Source: NORP110 sp051251595 (GTDB taxonomy: Bacteria; Pseudomonadota; Alphaproteobacteria; Rhodobacterales; Rhodobacteraceae). From it: a DNA stretch of 64,000 nt. The notes beneath the pieces are model-generated. The model was given only the letters and a program-made list of their open reading frames with translations. It did no database searches and had not been told where the DNA came from. Both the position numbers and the translations under genes were made by a program. Positions 18,334-26,863 of this stretch are shown here, piece after piece; the stretch's first letter is position 1, and each line of letters starts with the position of its first letter. The stretch is taken from NCBI GenBank assembly GCA_051251595.1, contig JBPOFA010000011.1, positions 62,001-126,000 on the forward strand, given 5' to 3'.

Positions 18334-18425
18334 CTCACGCTCCATCACAGGAGCCCCCACAGGTCCGGTGCTAACGGGTCTAGGTTTCTGGGGTCTTAAC
18401 GCGCGGCCTTTATCGTTTGTCGTGG

Positions 18426-19043
18426 TTAAGCGGGCGTTAAGGCGCGCCGGTAAAAGTCACGCAGAAATGCCGCTGCATCTGCGAAATGTTCGTTGTCCTG
18501 GGGGGCCAATATGCCGCGCACCTGCACGTCAAAATCTGCATAATGCTGGGTGGTCGCCCAGATCGAAAAGATCAGGTGTTGCGGTGCGTAAGGCGCGATT
18601 TTCCCGTGATCAACCCATGTTTGGATCACGGCCGATTTCTCATCCACAAGTGCGCGCAATTCGCCCTTGATCTGCCCCATGATCCGCGGGGCGCCCTGGA
18701 CAATTTCGTTTGCAAATAAACGACTTTCACGGGGAAGTTCTTGTGCCATCTCAAGTTTGCGCAGCACGTAGTCGATGATTTCTTCGATCGGGTCGCCCTG
18801 TGCGTTCAGACGATGCAGAGGGGCGAGCCATTCTTCCATCAACCCGCTTAGCAATTCCTTGTGGATGGCCTCTTTGGACGGGAAGTAATACAGCAGATTT
18901 GGTTTTGACAAACCGGCGGCATGGGCGATCTGATCAAGCGTTGCGCCGCGGAAACCGTTTTGGGAAAAAACATCAAGCGCTGCCTCTAGGATGGCTTCGG
19001 TGTTTTTCCGCTGTATCCGCGTCTGCTTGCGTGCGCCCGTCAT
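18426..19043 (-). CDS. rutR: TetR-family regulator, RutR-like
   Basis: 205 residues from ATG 19043 with AGGA upstream. The N-terminal helix-turn-helix ATLDQIAHAAGLSKPNLLYYFPSKEA is followed by stretches matching E. coli RutR along the ligand domain, including ESRLFANEI, LVDEKSAVIQTWVDHGKIAP and PQHLIFSIWATTQHYADF. RutR binds uracil and controls pyrimidine use by binding TTGACCAnnTGGTCAA. The gene is divergent from the transaminase, and such a site lies between them at 19186-19201. It is inferred to control this locus, and perhaps preTA, in response to uracil or thymine. Confidence 0.9.
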   Translation of the reverse strand: MTGARKQTRIQRKNTEAILEAALDVFSQNGFRGATLDQIAHAAGLSKPNLLYYFPSKEAIHKELLSGLMEEWLAPLHRLNAQGDPIEEIIDYVLRKLEMAQELPRESRLFANEIVQGAPRIMGQIKGELRALVDEKSAVIQTWVDHGKIAPYAPQHLIFSIWATTQHYADFDVQVRGILAPQDNEHFADAAAFLRDFYRRALTPA

Positions 19044-19185
19044 GCCGCCGTCCTTGGTCAATTTTTCTATCGCACAACAGAGGTGCATTTACGATCGGGG
19101 CGGTCGTATTTTCCATCAATCCAAAACAGGTTGAATTGACCCGGTAGATTTCCTTGACTGCCCTAAATCCTCTGCTAGCGTGTTC

Positions 19186-19201
19186 CTGACCATTTGGTCA
19201 A
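19186..19201 (+). promoter_or_regulatory. RutR-type operator
   Basis: CTGACCATTTGGTCAA matches the known RutR consensus TTGACCAnnTGGTCAA at 15 of 16 positions counting the free centre; the inner arms TGACCA and TGGTCA are a perfect inverted repeat. It lies 51 bases upstream of the transaminase ATG and 143 bases from the divergent regulator start, a position suited to repressing the transaminase operon. Confidence 0.8.
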
Positions 19202-19251
19202 ACTCTTTCCGACGGGCGGTTCCGTTGGATGCAAGGAATATCGAGGATACC

Positions 19252-20577
19252 ATGGCGCTGGATCGCACAACCATTCCAAACGACCTTTCCGCATTTTGGA
19301 TGCCGTTTACGGCCAATCGGCAGTTCAAGAAACAACCGCGGATGTTGGTTGGCGCAAAGGACATGCATTACACGGCGTCTGATGGTCGTCAGATCCTGGA
19401 TGGCACGGCGGGGCTATGGTGTTGCAACGCCGGCCATGCCCGCCCCAAAATCGTAGAGGCCATTGCAGGGCAGGCCGCGCAGCTGGATTATGCGCCGGCA
19501 TTTCAAATGGGCCATCCGCTGGCGTTTGAGCTGGCGAATCGTCTGCGTGATCTTGCGCCCGAAACGATGGATCATGTGTTTTTCACCAATTCGGGGTCCG
19601 AAAGCGTCGATACCGCGCTTAAACTTGCGCTGGCCTATCACCGCGCCCGCGGCGAAGGGCAGCGCACGCGTCTGATCGGGCGCGAACGGGGCTATCACGG
19701 CGTCGGCTTTGGCGGGATCTCTGTCGGTGGCATCGTGACAAACCGCAAATATTTCGGGTCTTTGCTGACCGGTGTGGATCACATGCCGCACACGCATCTG
19801 CCTGAAAACGCCTATAGCAAAGGCCAGCCAGAGCATGGCGCGCATCTGGCGGATGAGTTGGAAAACATCATCACGCTTCATGGTGGCGATACGATTGCCG
19901 CCGTTATTGTAGAGCCGATGGCCGGGTCCACAGGCGTTTTGCTTCCGCCCAAAGGTTATCTTGAAAAGCTGCGTGCGATCACAAAGAAACACGGAATTCT
20001 TCTGATATTTGATGAGGTTATAACGGGTTTTGGACGTCTTGGATCCTCTTTCGCGGCAGAGCATTTTGGCGTCACGCCGGATTTGATGACAACCGCCAAG
20101 GGGCTGACCAGCGGGGTCATCCCCATGGGGGCGGTTTTTGCCACGTCGGAAATCCACGATGCCTTCATGGAAGGCCCGGAACATATGATAGAGCTGTTCC
20201 ATGGCTATACCTATTCGGGCAGCCCAATCGCCTCTGCAGCGGCGATTGCGACGCTGGAGACCTACAAGGAAGAGGACCTTTTCCAACGGGCCGCGGACAT
20301 CGCGCCCTATTGGGAGGAGGCCCTGCATTCCCTAAAAGGCTTGCCGCACGTGAAAGATATTCGCAACATGGGGCTGATCGGCGCTGTAGAGCTGGAATCC
20401 ATCGAAGGCGAGCCGACCAAACGGGCCTTTTCCGCCTTTATCAAAGCGTTTGAGGCCGGAGTTATGATCCGCACGACGGGGGATATCATCGCGATGAGCC
20501 CGCCTTTGATCATCGAAAAAGAGCATATTGATCAGCTTGTAGGTACATTAGCTGATATTCTTAAAGGGCTGGAATAA
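19252..20577 (+). CDS. class III omega-aminotransferase (beta-alanine--pyruvate type)
   Basis: 441 residues from ATG 19252, preceded by GAGG. A fold-type I PLP enzyme: Asp254 in LIFDEVITGFGR contacts the pyridine nitrogen and Lys283 in TTAKGLTSG is the Schiff-base lysine. WMPFTANRQFKKQPR near the N-terminus and the GLWCCNAGH block match beta-alanine/omega-amino-acid:pyruvate transaminases. In this context it would remove the amino group from beta-alanine or 3-aminoisobutyrate, the end products of uracil and thymine breakdown, giving semialdehydes. A RutR operator lies upstream, and the hydrolase and dihydropyrimidinase genes follow. Confidence 0.9.
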   Translation: MALDRTTIPNDLSAFWMPFTANRQFKKQPRMLVGAKDMHYTASDGRQILDGTAGLWCCNAGHARPKIVEAIAGQAAQLDYAPAFQMGHPLAFELANRLRDLAPETMDHVFFTNSGSESVDTALKLALAYHRARGEGQRTRLIGRERGYHGVGFGGISVGGIVTNRKYFGSLLTGVDHMPHTHLPENAYSKGQPEHGAHLADELENIITLHGGDTIAAVIVEPMAGSTGVLLPPKGYLEKLRAITKKHGILLIFDEVITGFGRLGSSFAAEHFGVTPDLMTTAKGLTSGVIPMGAVFATSEIHDAFMEGPEHMIELFHGYTYSGSPIASAAAIATLETYKEEDLFQRAADIAPYWEEALHSLKGLPHVKDIRNMGLIGAVELESIEGEPTKRAFSAFIKAFEAGVMIRTTGDIIAMSPPLIIEKEHIDQLVGTLADILKGLE

Positions 20578-20670
20578 AAGAAATTTTACCCCGGCTTATT
20601 CAGTGAGTAAGATCAACAGCCAAGGTCCGCTTCATGGCTTTGGCTGCAACAAAATACAAAGGAGGCCCCT

Positions 20671-21921
20671 GTGGCAGCACCCGGAGAAAACCTGAAAATA
20701 AACGGTGATCGTTTGTGGGACAGTCTGATGGATATGGCCAAGATCGGGCCGGGCATCGCAGGGGGAAACAACCGCCAGACGGTGACGGACGAAGACGGCG
20801 AAGGCCGTGCGCTGTTCCAATCCTGGTGCGAGGCGGCCGGCTGCACCATGGGGCTGGACACAATGGGCAACATGTTCGCCCGGCGCGAAGGCACGGATCC
20901 CGACGCTTTGCCTGTCTATATGGGCAGCCATTTGGACACGCAGCCCACAGGCGGCAAGTATGACGGCGTTCTGGGTGTCTTGGGCGGGCTGGAAGCGCTG
21001 CGCACGATGAATGACCTTGGGATCAAGACCAAACATCCAATCGTTCTGGTGAACTGGACCAACGAGGAAGGCACGCGTTTTGCGCCCGCGATGTTGGCCT
21101 CTGGTGTGTTCACCGGTCGGCATGAGCTGCAATGGGCTTATGACCTTGAAGATTCCGAAGGCAAGAAGTTTGGCGACGAGCTGGAGCGGATCGGCTGGAA
21201 AGGGGACGAGCCGGTTGGCGAACGCAAGATGCACGCCATGTTCGAACTGCACATCGAACAAGGCCCGATCCTAGAGGCCGAGGGCAAAGACATTGGCGTG
21301 GTCACGCACGGTCAGGGGCTGCGGTGGATCGAATGCACGATCACCGGCAAGGAAAGCCACACCGGATCAACCCCGATGCATATGCGCAAGAACGCAGGGC
21401 GCGGCCTGGCGCTGGTGACAGAGCTTGTTCATGAAATCGCGATGAAAAACCAACCTAACGCGGTTGGCGCGATTGGGCATATCGATGTCTACCCCAACAG
21501 TCGCAACATCATCCCCGGCAAAGTCGTGTTCACGATCGACATGCGCACCCATCTTTTGGACAAGCTGAATGCCATGACCGCAGAGCTGTTTGAGCGGGCC
21601 CCGAAGCTGTGCGAAGACATTGGCGTCAGTTTTGAATGGAAAATGTCCGGCCAGTTCGATCCGCCCGCATTTGACGAGGGCTGTGTCTCTGCCGTGCGCA
21701 ACGCGGCGGAACGGCTGGGCTACAGCCACATGGACATCGTTTCTGGCGCGGGACATGACGCCTGTTGGATCAATGATGTGGCCCCCACCTCTATGATCAT
21801 GTGCCCTTGCGTGGACGGGCTTAGCCACAATGAGGCAGAGGATATATCCAAGGAATGGGCCGCGGCGGGCACGGATGTGCTGTTGCATGCCGTGTTGGAA
21901 ACCGCTGAGGTGGTAGAATGA
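20671..21921 (+). CDS. Zn-dependent N-carbamoyl-amino-acid hydrolase (beta-ureidopropionase type, M20)
   Basis: 416 residues from GTG 20671, supported by GGAGG at 20661-20665. The M20/HyuC family metal ligands are visible in GSHLDTQPTGGKYDG (about residues 90-104) and TNEEGTRFAPAM (about 130-141). The dimerisation-domain substrate motif HIEQGPILE follows. These enzymes hydrolyse N-carbamoyl-beta-alanine (or carbamoyl amino acids) to the free amino acid, CO2 and ammonia. Its place between the transaminase and dihydropyrimidinase argues for the third step of reductive pyrimidine degradation. Confidence 0.93.
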   Translation: MAAPGENLKINGDRLWDSLMDMAKIGPGIAGGNNRQTVTDEDGEGRALFQSWCEAAGCTMGLDTMGNMFARREGTDPDALPVYMGSHLDTQPTGGKYDGVLGVLGGLEALRTMNDLGIKTKHPIVLVNWTNEEGTRFAPAMLASGVFTGRHELQWAYDLEDSEGKKFGDELERIGWKGDEPVGERKMHAMFELHIEQGPILEAEGKDIGVVTHGQGLRWIECTITGKESHTGSTPMHMRKNAGRGLALVTELVHEIAMKNQPNAVGAIGHIDVYPNSRNIIPGKVVFTIDMRTHLLDKLNAMTAELFERAPKLCEDIGVSFEWKMSGQFDPPAFDEGCVSAVRNAAERLGYSHMDIVSGAGHDACWINDVAPTSMIMCPCVDGLSHNEAEDISKEWAAAGTDVLLHAVLETAEVVE

Positions 21922-21982
21922 ACATTGGGGGACACTGCCAGTTTTCGGACATGTCCGGTCTTAGCGAATGTAGGAGCATGAA

Positions 21983-23437
21983 ATGACCAAAGTCATCAAA
22001 AACGGAACCGTTGTTACGGCAGATCTGACCTATAAGGCCGATGTCCTGATCGACGGGGGCAAGATCATCGAAATCGGCCCGGACCTGAAGGGCGACGAAG
22101 TGCTCGACGCGACCGGATGTTATATCATGCCGGGGGGGATTGACCCGCATACGCATTTGGAAATGCCGTTTATGGGCACCTATTCCTCTGATGATTTTGA
22201 AAGCGGAACCCGCGCGGCGCTGTCTGGTGGCACGACAATGGTCGTGGATTTCGCGCTGCCAAGCCCGGAACAGGGGCTGATGGACGCTTTGCAAATGTGG
22301 GACAACAAATCCACCCGCGCCAATTGCGACTATTCGTTCCACATGGCGATCACATGGTGGGGCGAGCAGGTCTTTGACGACATGGAAACCATCGTCAAGG
22401 AACGCGGTATCAACACGTTCAAGCATTTCCTCGCCTATAAGGGCGCGTTGATGGTGAATGATGATGAGCTTTACGCAAGTTTCAAACGTTGTGCCGAACT
22501 TGGGGCAACCCCCTTGGTGCACGCCGAAAACGGCGATGTGGTTGCGGAACTCTCTGCGCAATTGCTGGCCGAGGGCAACACAGGGCCAGAGGCGCACGCC
22601 TATTCCCGCCCGCCTCAGGTCGAAGGAGAGGCGACGAACCGCGCGATCATGATTGCCGATATGGCCGGGGCACCGCTTTATGTGGTTCACACCTCTTGCG
22701 AGGACAGCCACGAGGCCATCCGCCGCGCCCGTATGCAGGGCAAACGCGTTTGGGGCGAACCGCTGATCCAGCATCTGACTTTGGATGAAAGCGAATATTT
22801 CGACAAGGACTGGGATCACGCGGCCCGTCGGGTGATGTCGCCGCCTTTCCGCAACAAACAGCATCAGGACAGCCTGTGGGCTGGGTTGCAATCAGGCTCT
22901 CTGAGTGTTGTGGCGACGGATCACTGTGCGTTCACCACCGATCAAAAACGCTTTGGCGTGGGGGACTTTACCAAGATCCCGAATGGCACAGGCGGCCTGG
23001 AAGACCGTATGCCGATGCTGTGGACCCACGGGGTTGCGACGGGGCGTTTGACGATGAATGAATTCGTCGCCGTTACATCAACAAATATCGCTAAGATATT
23101 GAATTGCTACCCGAAAAAAGGTGCCGTCTTGGTCGGTGCTGATGCTGATCTGGTGGTTTGGGATCCTGAAAAGGAAAAAACCATTTCGGCGGACACACAA
23201 CAATCTGCTATTGATTACAACGTGTTCGAAGGCAAAAAGGTCAAGGGCCTGCCGCGCTTTACATTGACCCGTGGGGCGGTGGCCGTACATGACGGCGAAA
23301 TCCGCACCCAAGAAGGGCATGGAGAGTTCGTGAAACGCGACCCTGCGGCCACGGTCAATACGGCCCTGTCAAAGTGGAAAGACCTGACAGCGCCGCGCCC
23401 AGTGGAACGGACAGGAATACCAGCAAGCGGCGTCTAG
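21983..23437 (+). CDS. hydA: dihydropyrimidinase (hydantoinase)
   Basis: 484 residues. Metal-binding His56 and His58 in GGIDPHTHLE and the carbamylated bridging Lys153 in HFLAYKG define the binuclear zinc site of the dihydropyrimidinase branch of the amidohydrolase superfamily. The ATDHCAFTTDQK region (about 311-322) supplies further active-site residues. It opens dihydrouracil or dihydrothymine to N-carbamoyl-beta-amino acids, step two of the pathway. An AGGAGC sits before the ATG. It is 61 bases after the carbamoyl hydrolase and 134 bases before the ABC transporter genes. Confidence 0.96.
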   Translation: MTKVIKNGTVVTADLTYKADVLIDGGKIIEIGPDLKGDEVLDATGCYIMPGGIDPHTHLEMPFMGTYSSDDFESGTRAALSGGTTMVVDFALPSPEQGLMDALQMWDNKSTRANCDYSFHMAITWWGEQVFDDMETIVKERGINTFKHFLAYKGALMVNDDELYASFKRCAELGATPLVHAENGDVVAELSAQLLAEGNTGPEAHAYSRPPQVEGEATNRAIMIADMAGAPLYVVHTSCEDSHEAIRRARMQGKRVWGEPLIQHLTLDESEYFDKDWDHAARRVMSPPFRNKQHQDSLWAGLQSGSLSVVATDHCAFTTDQKRFGVGDFTKIPNGTGGLEDRMPMLWTHGVATGRLTMNEFVAVTSTNIAKILNCYPKKGAVLVGADADLVVWDPEKEKTISADTQQSAIDYNVFEGKKVKGLPRFTLTRGAVAVHDGEIRTQEGHGEFVKRDPAATVNTALSKWKDLTAPRPVERTGIPASGV

Positions 23438-23571
23438 GCCGCATTGCTGGACGCAAGATAGGGGACGGCGCTGTCGGGGGCTTGTGACCCGGGCATATGT
23501 CGGCGGATGCCGGGTGGGTGAGTGTTTCAACAATCGCGCCCACTTGGCCAAGAACAAATAAGAAGGCTGGG

Positions 23572-24357
23572 ATGGAAAACACAGAAGTCGTTAATGCCAA
23601 GAACCTGGATCTGACGTTTGAAACAAACGATGGTCCGGTTCATGCATTGAAAGACGTTAATTTACAAATAGATAAGGGGGATTTTGTATCCTTTATCGGC
23701 CCGTCAGGATGTGGCAAGACGACGCTTTTGCGCGTGATTGCTGCGCTGGAGCATCCAACCGGTGGAACGATCTCTGTCAATGGTCAGAGCCCGGATGAGG
23801 CCCGTCAAAACCGCGCGTATGGCTATGTGTTTCAGGCCGCGGGGCTGTACCCCTGGCGCACGATTGGGGGCAACATCAAGCTGCCGCTCGAGATCATGGG
23901 ATATGACAAGGCGGCCCAGCAGGAAAAGGTGAAGGAAGTCCTGCAACTTGTTGATCTGGAAGGCTTTGACAAGAAATATCCTTGGCAATTGTCCGGGGGC
24001 ATGCAGCAACGTGCCAGCATTGCACGGGCCTTGGCCTTTGATGCTGATCTGCTGTTGATGGATGAACCTTTTGGGGCGCTCGATGAAATTGTACGCGATC
24101 ATTTGAACGAAGAGCTGTTGGAACTGTGGAAGCGCACCGAAAAGACAATTGCGTTTGTGACGCACTCTATCCCAGAGGCGGTGTATCTGAGCACCAAGAT
24201 CGTGGTGATGTCGCCGCGGCCAGGTCGGATCACGGATATCATCCAAAGCCCTCTGCCAAAGGATCGGCCCTTGGATATTCGCGACACGCCAGAGTTCATC
24301 GAAATTGCGCATCGTGTGCGTGATGGTTTGCGTGCAGGGCATGGCGATGCCGTATAA
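23572..24357 (+). CDS. ABC transporter ATP-binding protein (NMT1/THI5-type importer)
   Basis: 261 residues from ATG 23572. Walker A GPSGCGKTT near residue 43, signature LSGGMQQRASIARAL near 140, Walker B LLLMDEPFGALDE near 160. It resembles the SsuB/TauB/ThiZ-type ATPases of nitrate/sulfonate/pyrimidine-precursor importers. It is first in a run of six genes, with two permeases and a periplasmic binding protein downstream. Given the enclosing pyrimidine degradation genes, uptake of a pyrimidine base or close derivative is the best guess. Confidence 0.92.
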   Translation: MENTEVVNAKNLDLTFETNDGPVHALKDVNLQIDKGDFVSFIGPSGCGKTTLLRVIAALEHPTGGTISVNGQSPDEARQNRAYGYVFQAAGLYPWRTIGGNIKLPLEIMGYDKAAQQEKVKEVLQLVDLEGFDKKYPWQLSGGMQQRASIARALAFDADLLLMDEPFGALDEIVRDHLNEELLELWKRTEKTIAFVTHSIPEAVYLSTKIVVMSPRPGRITDIIQSPLPKDRPLDIRDTPEFIEIAHRVRDGLRAGHGDAV

Positions 24358-24384
24358 AGGGGCTCAGATTGGGACGGTGACGGC

Positions 24385-24588
24385 ATGAACGATTTTCTGG
24401 CAAGCATCGATCGCAAACGTTTGGCGATCAACGCCATCGGGTATCTGATCATTTTGGTCTTGTTCATTGCATCGCCAATGGATGGCTTTATGGGGCAGGC
24501 GATCACCTATTACCTTTGGCTGTTCCCGATCTATTTCGTCATTCATCTTTATATTGTCTATCGCCGGGATCGGGGGAACGAGGAATGA
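24385..24588 (+). CDS. small two-helix membrane protein in the ABC operon
   Basis: 67 residues with two hydrophobic segments (about 16-32 and 36-58), a short basic N-terminus and a charged YRRDRGNEE tail. No family recognised. The stop overlaps the permease ATG (ATGA), so it is translated in this operon and is unlikely to be chance. It could be an accessory or stabilising subunit of the importer; this is inference from location only. Confidence 0.65.
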   Translation: MNDFLASIDRKRLAINAIGYLIILVLFIASPMDGFMGQAITYYLWLFPIYFVIHLYIVYRRDRGNEE

Positions 24589-25448
24589 AATCTGTCCTTC
24601 CCATTCTGACCGTCGTGCTGGCCATTATCGCGATTTGGTATGGCGCAGCGGTTTGGCTGAACAGTCAGTGGACCTTGGATCAGGCTGCCCGGGCGGAGGC
24701 TGAATTGTCCACCGGTCAAATCCTGACCGATACGATGGTTCAGGAACGCCCCAAGTTGCCCGCACCGCATCAGGTCGCGGCAGAGCTTTATGACACCGTC
24801 ATCGACAAGAAAATCACCAGCAAACGCAGTCTGGTCTTTCATGCCTGGATCACCCTTTCGGCGACCCTGTTGGGTTTTGCGATTGGAACGGGGCTGGGCA
24901 TTTTGCTGGCCATTGGGATCGTGCACAATCGCGCCATGGATATGAGCGTGATGCCCTGGGCTATTGCCAGTCAGACGATTCCGATTCTGGCGATTGCGCC
25001 GATGATCATCGTGGTTTTGAACTCTATCGGGGTGCAAGGGCTGATCCCCAAGGCGATTATCAGCGCCTATTTGTCCTTCTTCCCCGTGGTTGTCGGGATG
25101 GTGAAGGGGCTGCGCAGCCCGGATTCCATGCAGCTGGACCTGATGCGCACCTATAATGCGGCGAGATCTGCGACCTTTTGGAAACTGCGGCTGCCGTCCT
25201 CGATGCCCTATTTGTTTGTCTCACTCAAAGTCGGCATCGCCGCGTCTTTGGTGGGTGCGATCGTCGGAGAGCTGCCAACAGGCGCGATCCGCGGGCTGGG
25301 CGCGCGGATGCTTAGCGGGTCCTATTACGGCCAAACCATCCAAATCTGGTCGGCCCTGTTGATGGCGGCGTTTGTGGCGGCGGCTTTGGTTGCGATTGTC
25401 GGCATCATCGAACGAATAACGCTGCGGCGGATGGGGATGGCCCAATGA
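24585..25448 (+). CDS. ABC transporter permease (BPD type)
   Basis: 287 residues from ATG 24585, overlapping the small membrane gene by ATGA. An N-terminal membrane helix is followed by about five further segments. The cytoplasmic EAA-type loop reads DLMRTYNAARSATFWKLRLPSSMPYLFVSLKVG (about 183-215), where the ATPase docks. It belongs to the binding-protein-dependent permease family of SsuC/TauC/ThiX type. It pairs with the next permease to form a heterodimeric channel. Confidence 0.92.
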   Translation: MKSVLPILTVVLAIIAIWYGAAVWLNSQWTLDQAARAEAELSTGQILTDTMVQERPKLPAPHQVAAELYDTVIDKKITSKRSLVFHAWITLSATLLGFAIGTGLGILLAIGIVHNRAMDMSVMPWAIASQTIPILAIAPMIIVVLNSIGVQGLIPKAIISAYLSFFPVVVGMVKGLRSPDSMQLDLMRTYNAARSATFWKLRLPSSMPYLFVSLKVGIAASLVGAIVGELPTGAIRGLGARMLSGSYYGQTIQIWSALLMAAFVAAALVAIVGIIERITLRRMGMAQ

Positions 25449-26299
25449 TCCTTGTCCTGTTCGCATTGCTGTTCTGGATCGGGGCCTGGTGGCTGAACGG
25501 CGTTTTGTCGAATTCATCCGCGGCCAATACGACCCAGGTGAAACTGCTTGTTCCGGTCATTTTCGGGGTGACGATATTGGTCATTTGGGAATGCTTGGTA
25601 CGGGGCTTGAATGTGCCCGGCGTGATCCTGCCGCCCCCCAGTGCCATTGCCGCACGCATTTCAACAAGCCTTCCAATCCTGTGGGAAGACTTCTATCAGA
25701 CCTTCGTGAAAGGGGCCTTGCGGGGCTACATCATGGGCTGCGGCGCTGCGTTCCTGGCGGCAATCCTGATCGACAGATCAAAGTTCTTGCAGGCGGGCCT
25801 GTTGCCCGTGGGAAATTTCATTGCAGCCCTGCCGATCATCGGCACCGCGCCCATTCTTGTGATGTGGTTTGGCTTTGACTGGCAGTCCAAGGCAGCCGTG
25901 GTTGTGGTCATGGTGTTCTTTCCAATGCTGGTGAACACGGTGCAGGGCCTCGCCAGTTCAGAAGTTATGCAACGGGACCTGATGAAGACCTATTCCGCCA
26001 GCTATTGGCAAACGCTGTTCAAGCTGCGCCTTCCAGCGGCGATGCCCTTTATCTTTAACGGTCTCAAGATCGCAACAACCCTGGCCCTGATCGGGGCCAT
26101 CGTTGCAGAATTTTTTGGCAGCCCGATCAAGGGCATGGGATTTCGCATCTCGACAGAGGTCGGACGGTTGAGCCTGGACATGGTTTGGGCGGAAATCACC
26201 GTGGCGGCCATTGCTGGGTCGGCCTTTTACGGGGCGGTTGCACTGATCGAAAAGCTGGTGACCTTTTGGCATCCGTCGCAAAGGGCAGGTGCCCGGTGA
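25445..26299 (+). CDS. ABC transporter permease (BPD type), second subunit
   Basis: 284 residues; the ATG overlaps the previous stop (ATGA). Two N-terminal helices precede the standard five-helix permease domain. The EAA-type loop contains DLMKTYSASYWQTLFKLRLPAAMPFIFNGLK near 180-210. Clear homology to the preceding permease suggests duplication and a heterodimer. Its stop overlaps the GTG start of the DUF1993 gene. Confidence 0.92.
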   Translation: MILVLFALLFWIGAWWLNGVLSNSSAANTTQVKLLVPVIFGVTILVIWECLVRGLNVPGVILPPPSAIAARISTSLPILWEDFYQTFVKGALRGYIMGCGAAFLAAILIDRSKFLQAGLLPVGNFIAALPIIGTAPILVMWFGFDWQSKAAVVVVMVFFPMLVNTVQGLASSEVMQRDLMKTYSASYWQTLFKLRLPAAMPFIFNGLKIATTLALIGAIVAEFFGSPIKGMGFRISTEVGRLSLDMVWAEITVAAIAGSAFYGAVALIEKLVTFWHPSQRAGAR

Positions 26300-26814
26300 C
26301 AGAGGATGAAGCGCTTTTTGACAGTTCCGTGCCGGTGTTGCGCAAGTATCTGACACAGATCATGGCTCTTGTTGAAAGGGCAGATACCCTTGTGCTAGAG
26401 ACGCGACTGACCCAAGACGCGTTTCCCGCCGGGGTGCATTTCAGGATCGCCCAAGGCTATGCGCTGCGCATCGTTTGCCCGCTTGTGGGGCGCGACGTGC
26501 CAGAGCTGCCGGAAGAGGGGCATGATTTGGCGGCGCTTGCGCGCAACGACGCGATGGTTCAGGCAGAGCTGGACCGGCTGACGCCAACCGATTTTCAAGG
26601 CGCGCAACTGCGTGTCATCGACCACCGCGCAGGCTTTGCGGATTTATCGCAAACGGCAAAGGACTTTTTGCTGTTTTACGGCATGCCGAATTTCTTTTTC
26701 CATCTGGTCAATGGATATGCCACCCTTCGCAAGAGTGGCGTGAAAATTGGCAAATCGGATTTTGACGGTTTGCACAGCTATCCGGCGGATTTTAGTTTTG
26801 AAACAAAAGACTAG
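26296..26814 (+). CDS. DUF1993 family protein
   Basis: 172 residues from GTG 26296, which overlaps the permease stop (GTGA). The pattern VPVLRKYLTQIMALVERAD, then LTQDAFPAGVHFRIAQGYA, then FFFHLVNGYATLRKSGVKIGKSDFDG, matches DUF1993, a DinB-like helical-bundle family of unknown function. No signal peptide, so cytoplasmic. Embedding it between permease and binding-protein genes is unusual and suggests a job tied to the imported compound; that is inference. Confidence 0.82.
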   Translation: MTEDEALFDSSVPVLRKYLTQIMALVERADTLVLETRLTQDAFPAGVHFRIAQGYALRIVCPLVGRDVPELPEEGHDLAALARNDAMVQAELDRLTPTDFQGAQLRVIDHRAGFADLSQTAKDFLLFYGMPNFFFHLVNGYATLRKSGVKIGKSDFDGLHSYPADFSFETKD

Positions 26815-26863
26815 AATGCGAAATGAGACGAAACGAAAATAACCAACACACGGGAGTATAAAA

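Noticed and set aside
21946..21957. Perfect palindrome CGGACATGTCCG before the dihydropyrimidinase gene
   Set aside because: Short and unlike the RutR site; twelve-base palindromes arise by chance in this much DNA.
26815..26863. TPP riboswitch before the THI5/NMT1-like binding protein
   Set aside because: The gap is only 49 bases with no TPP-aptamer-like conserved segments.
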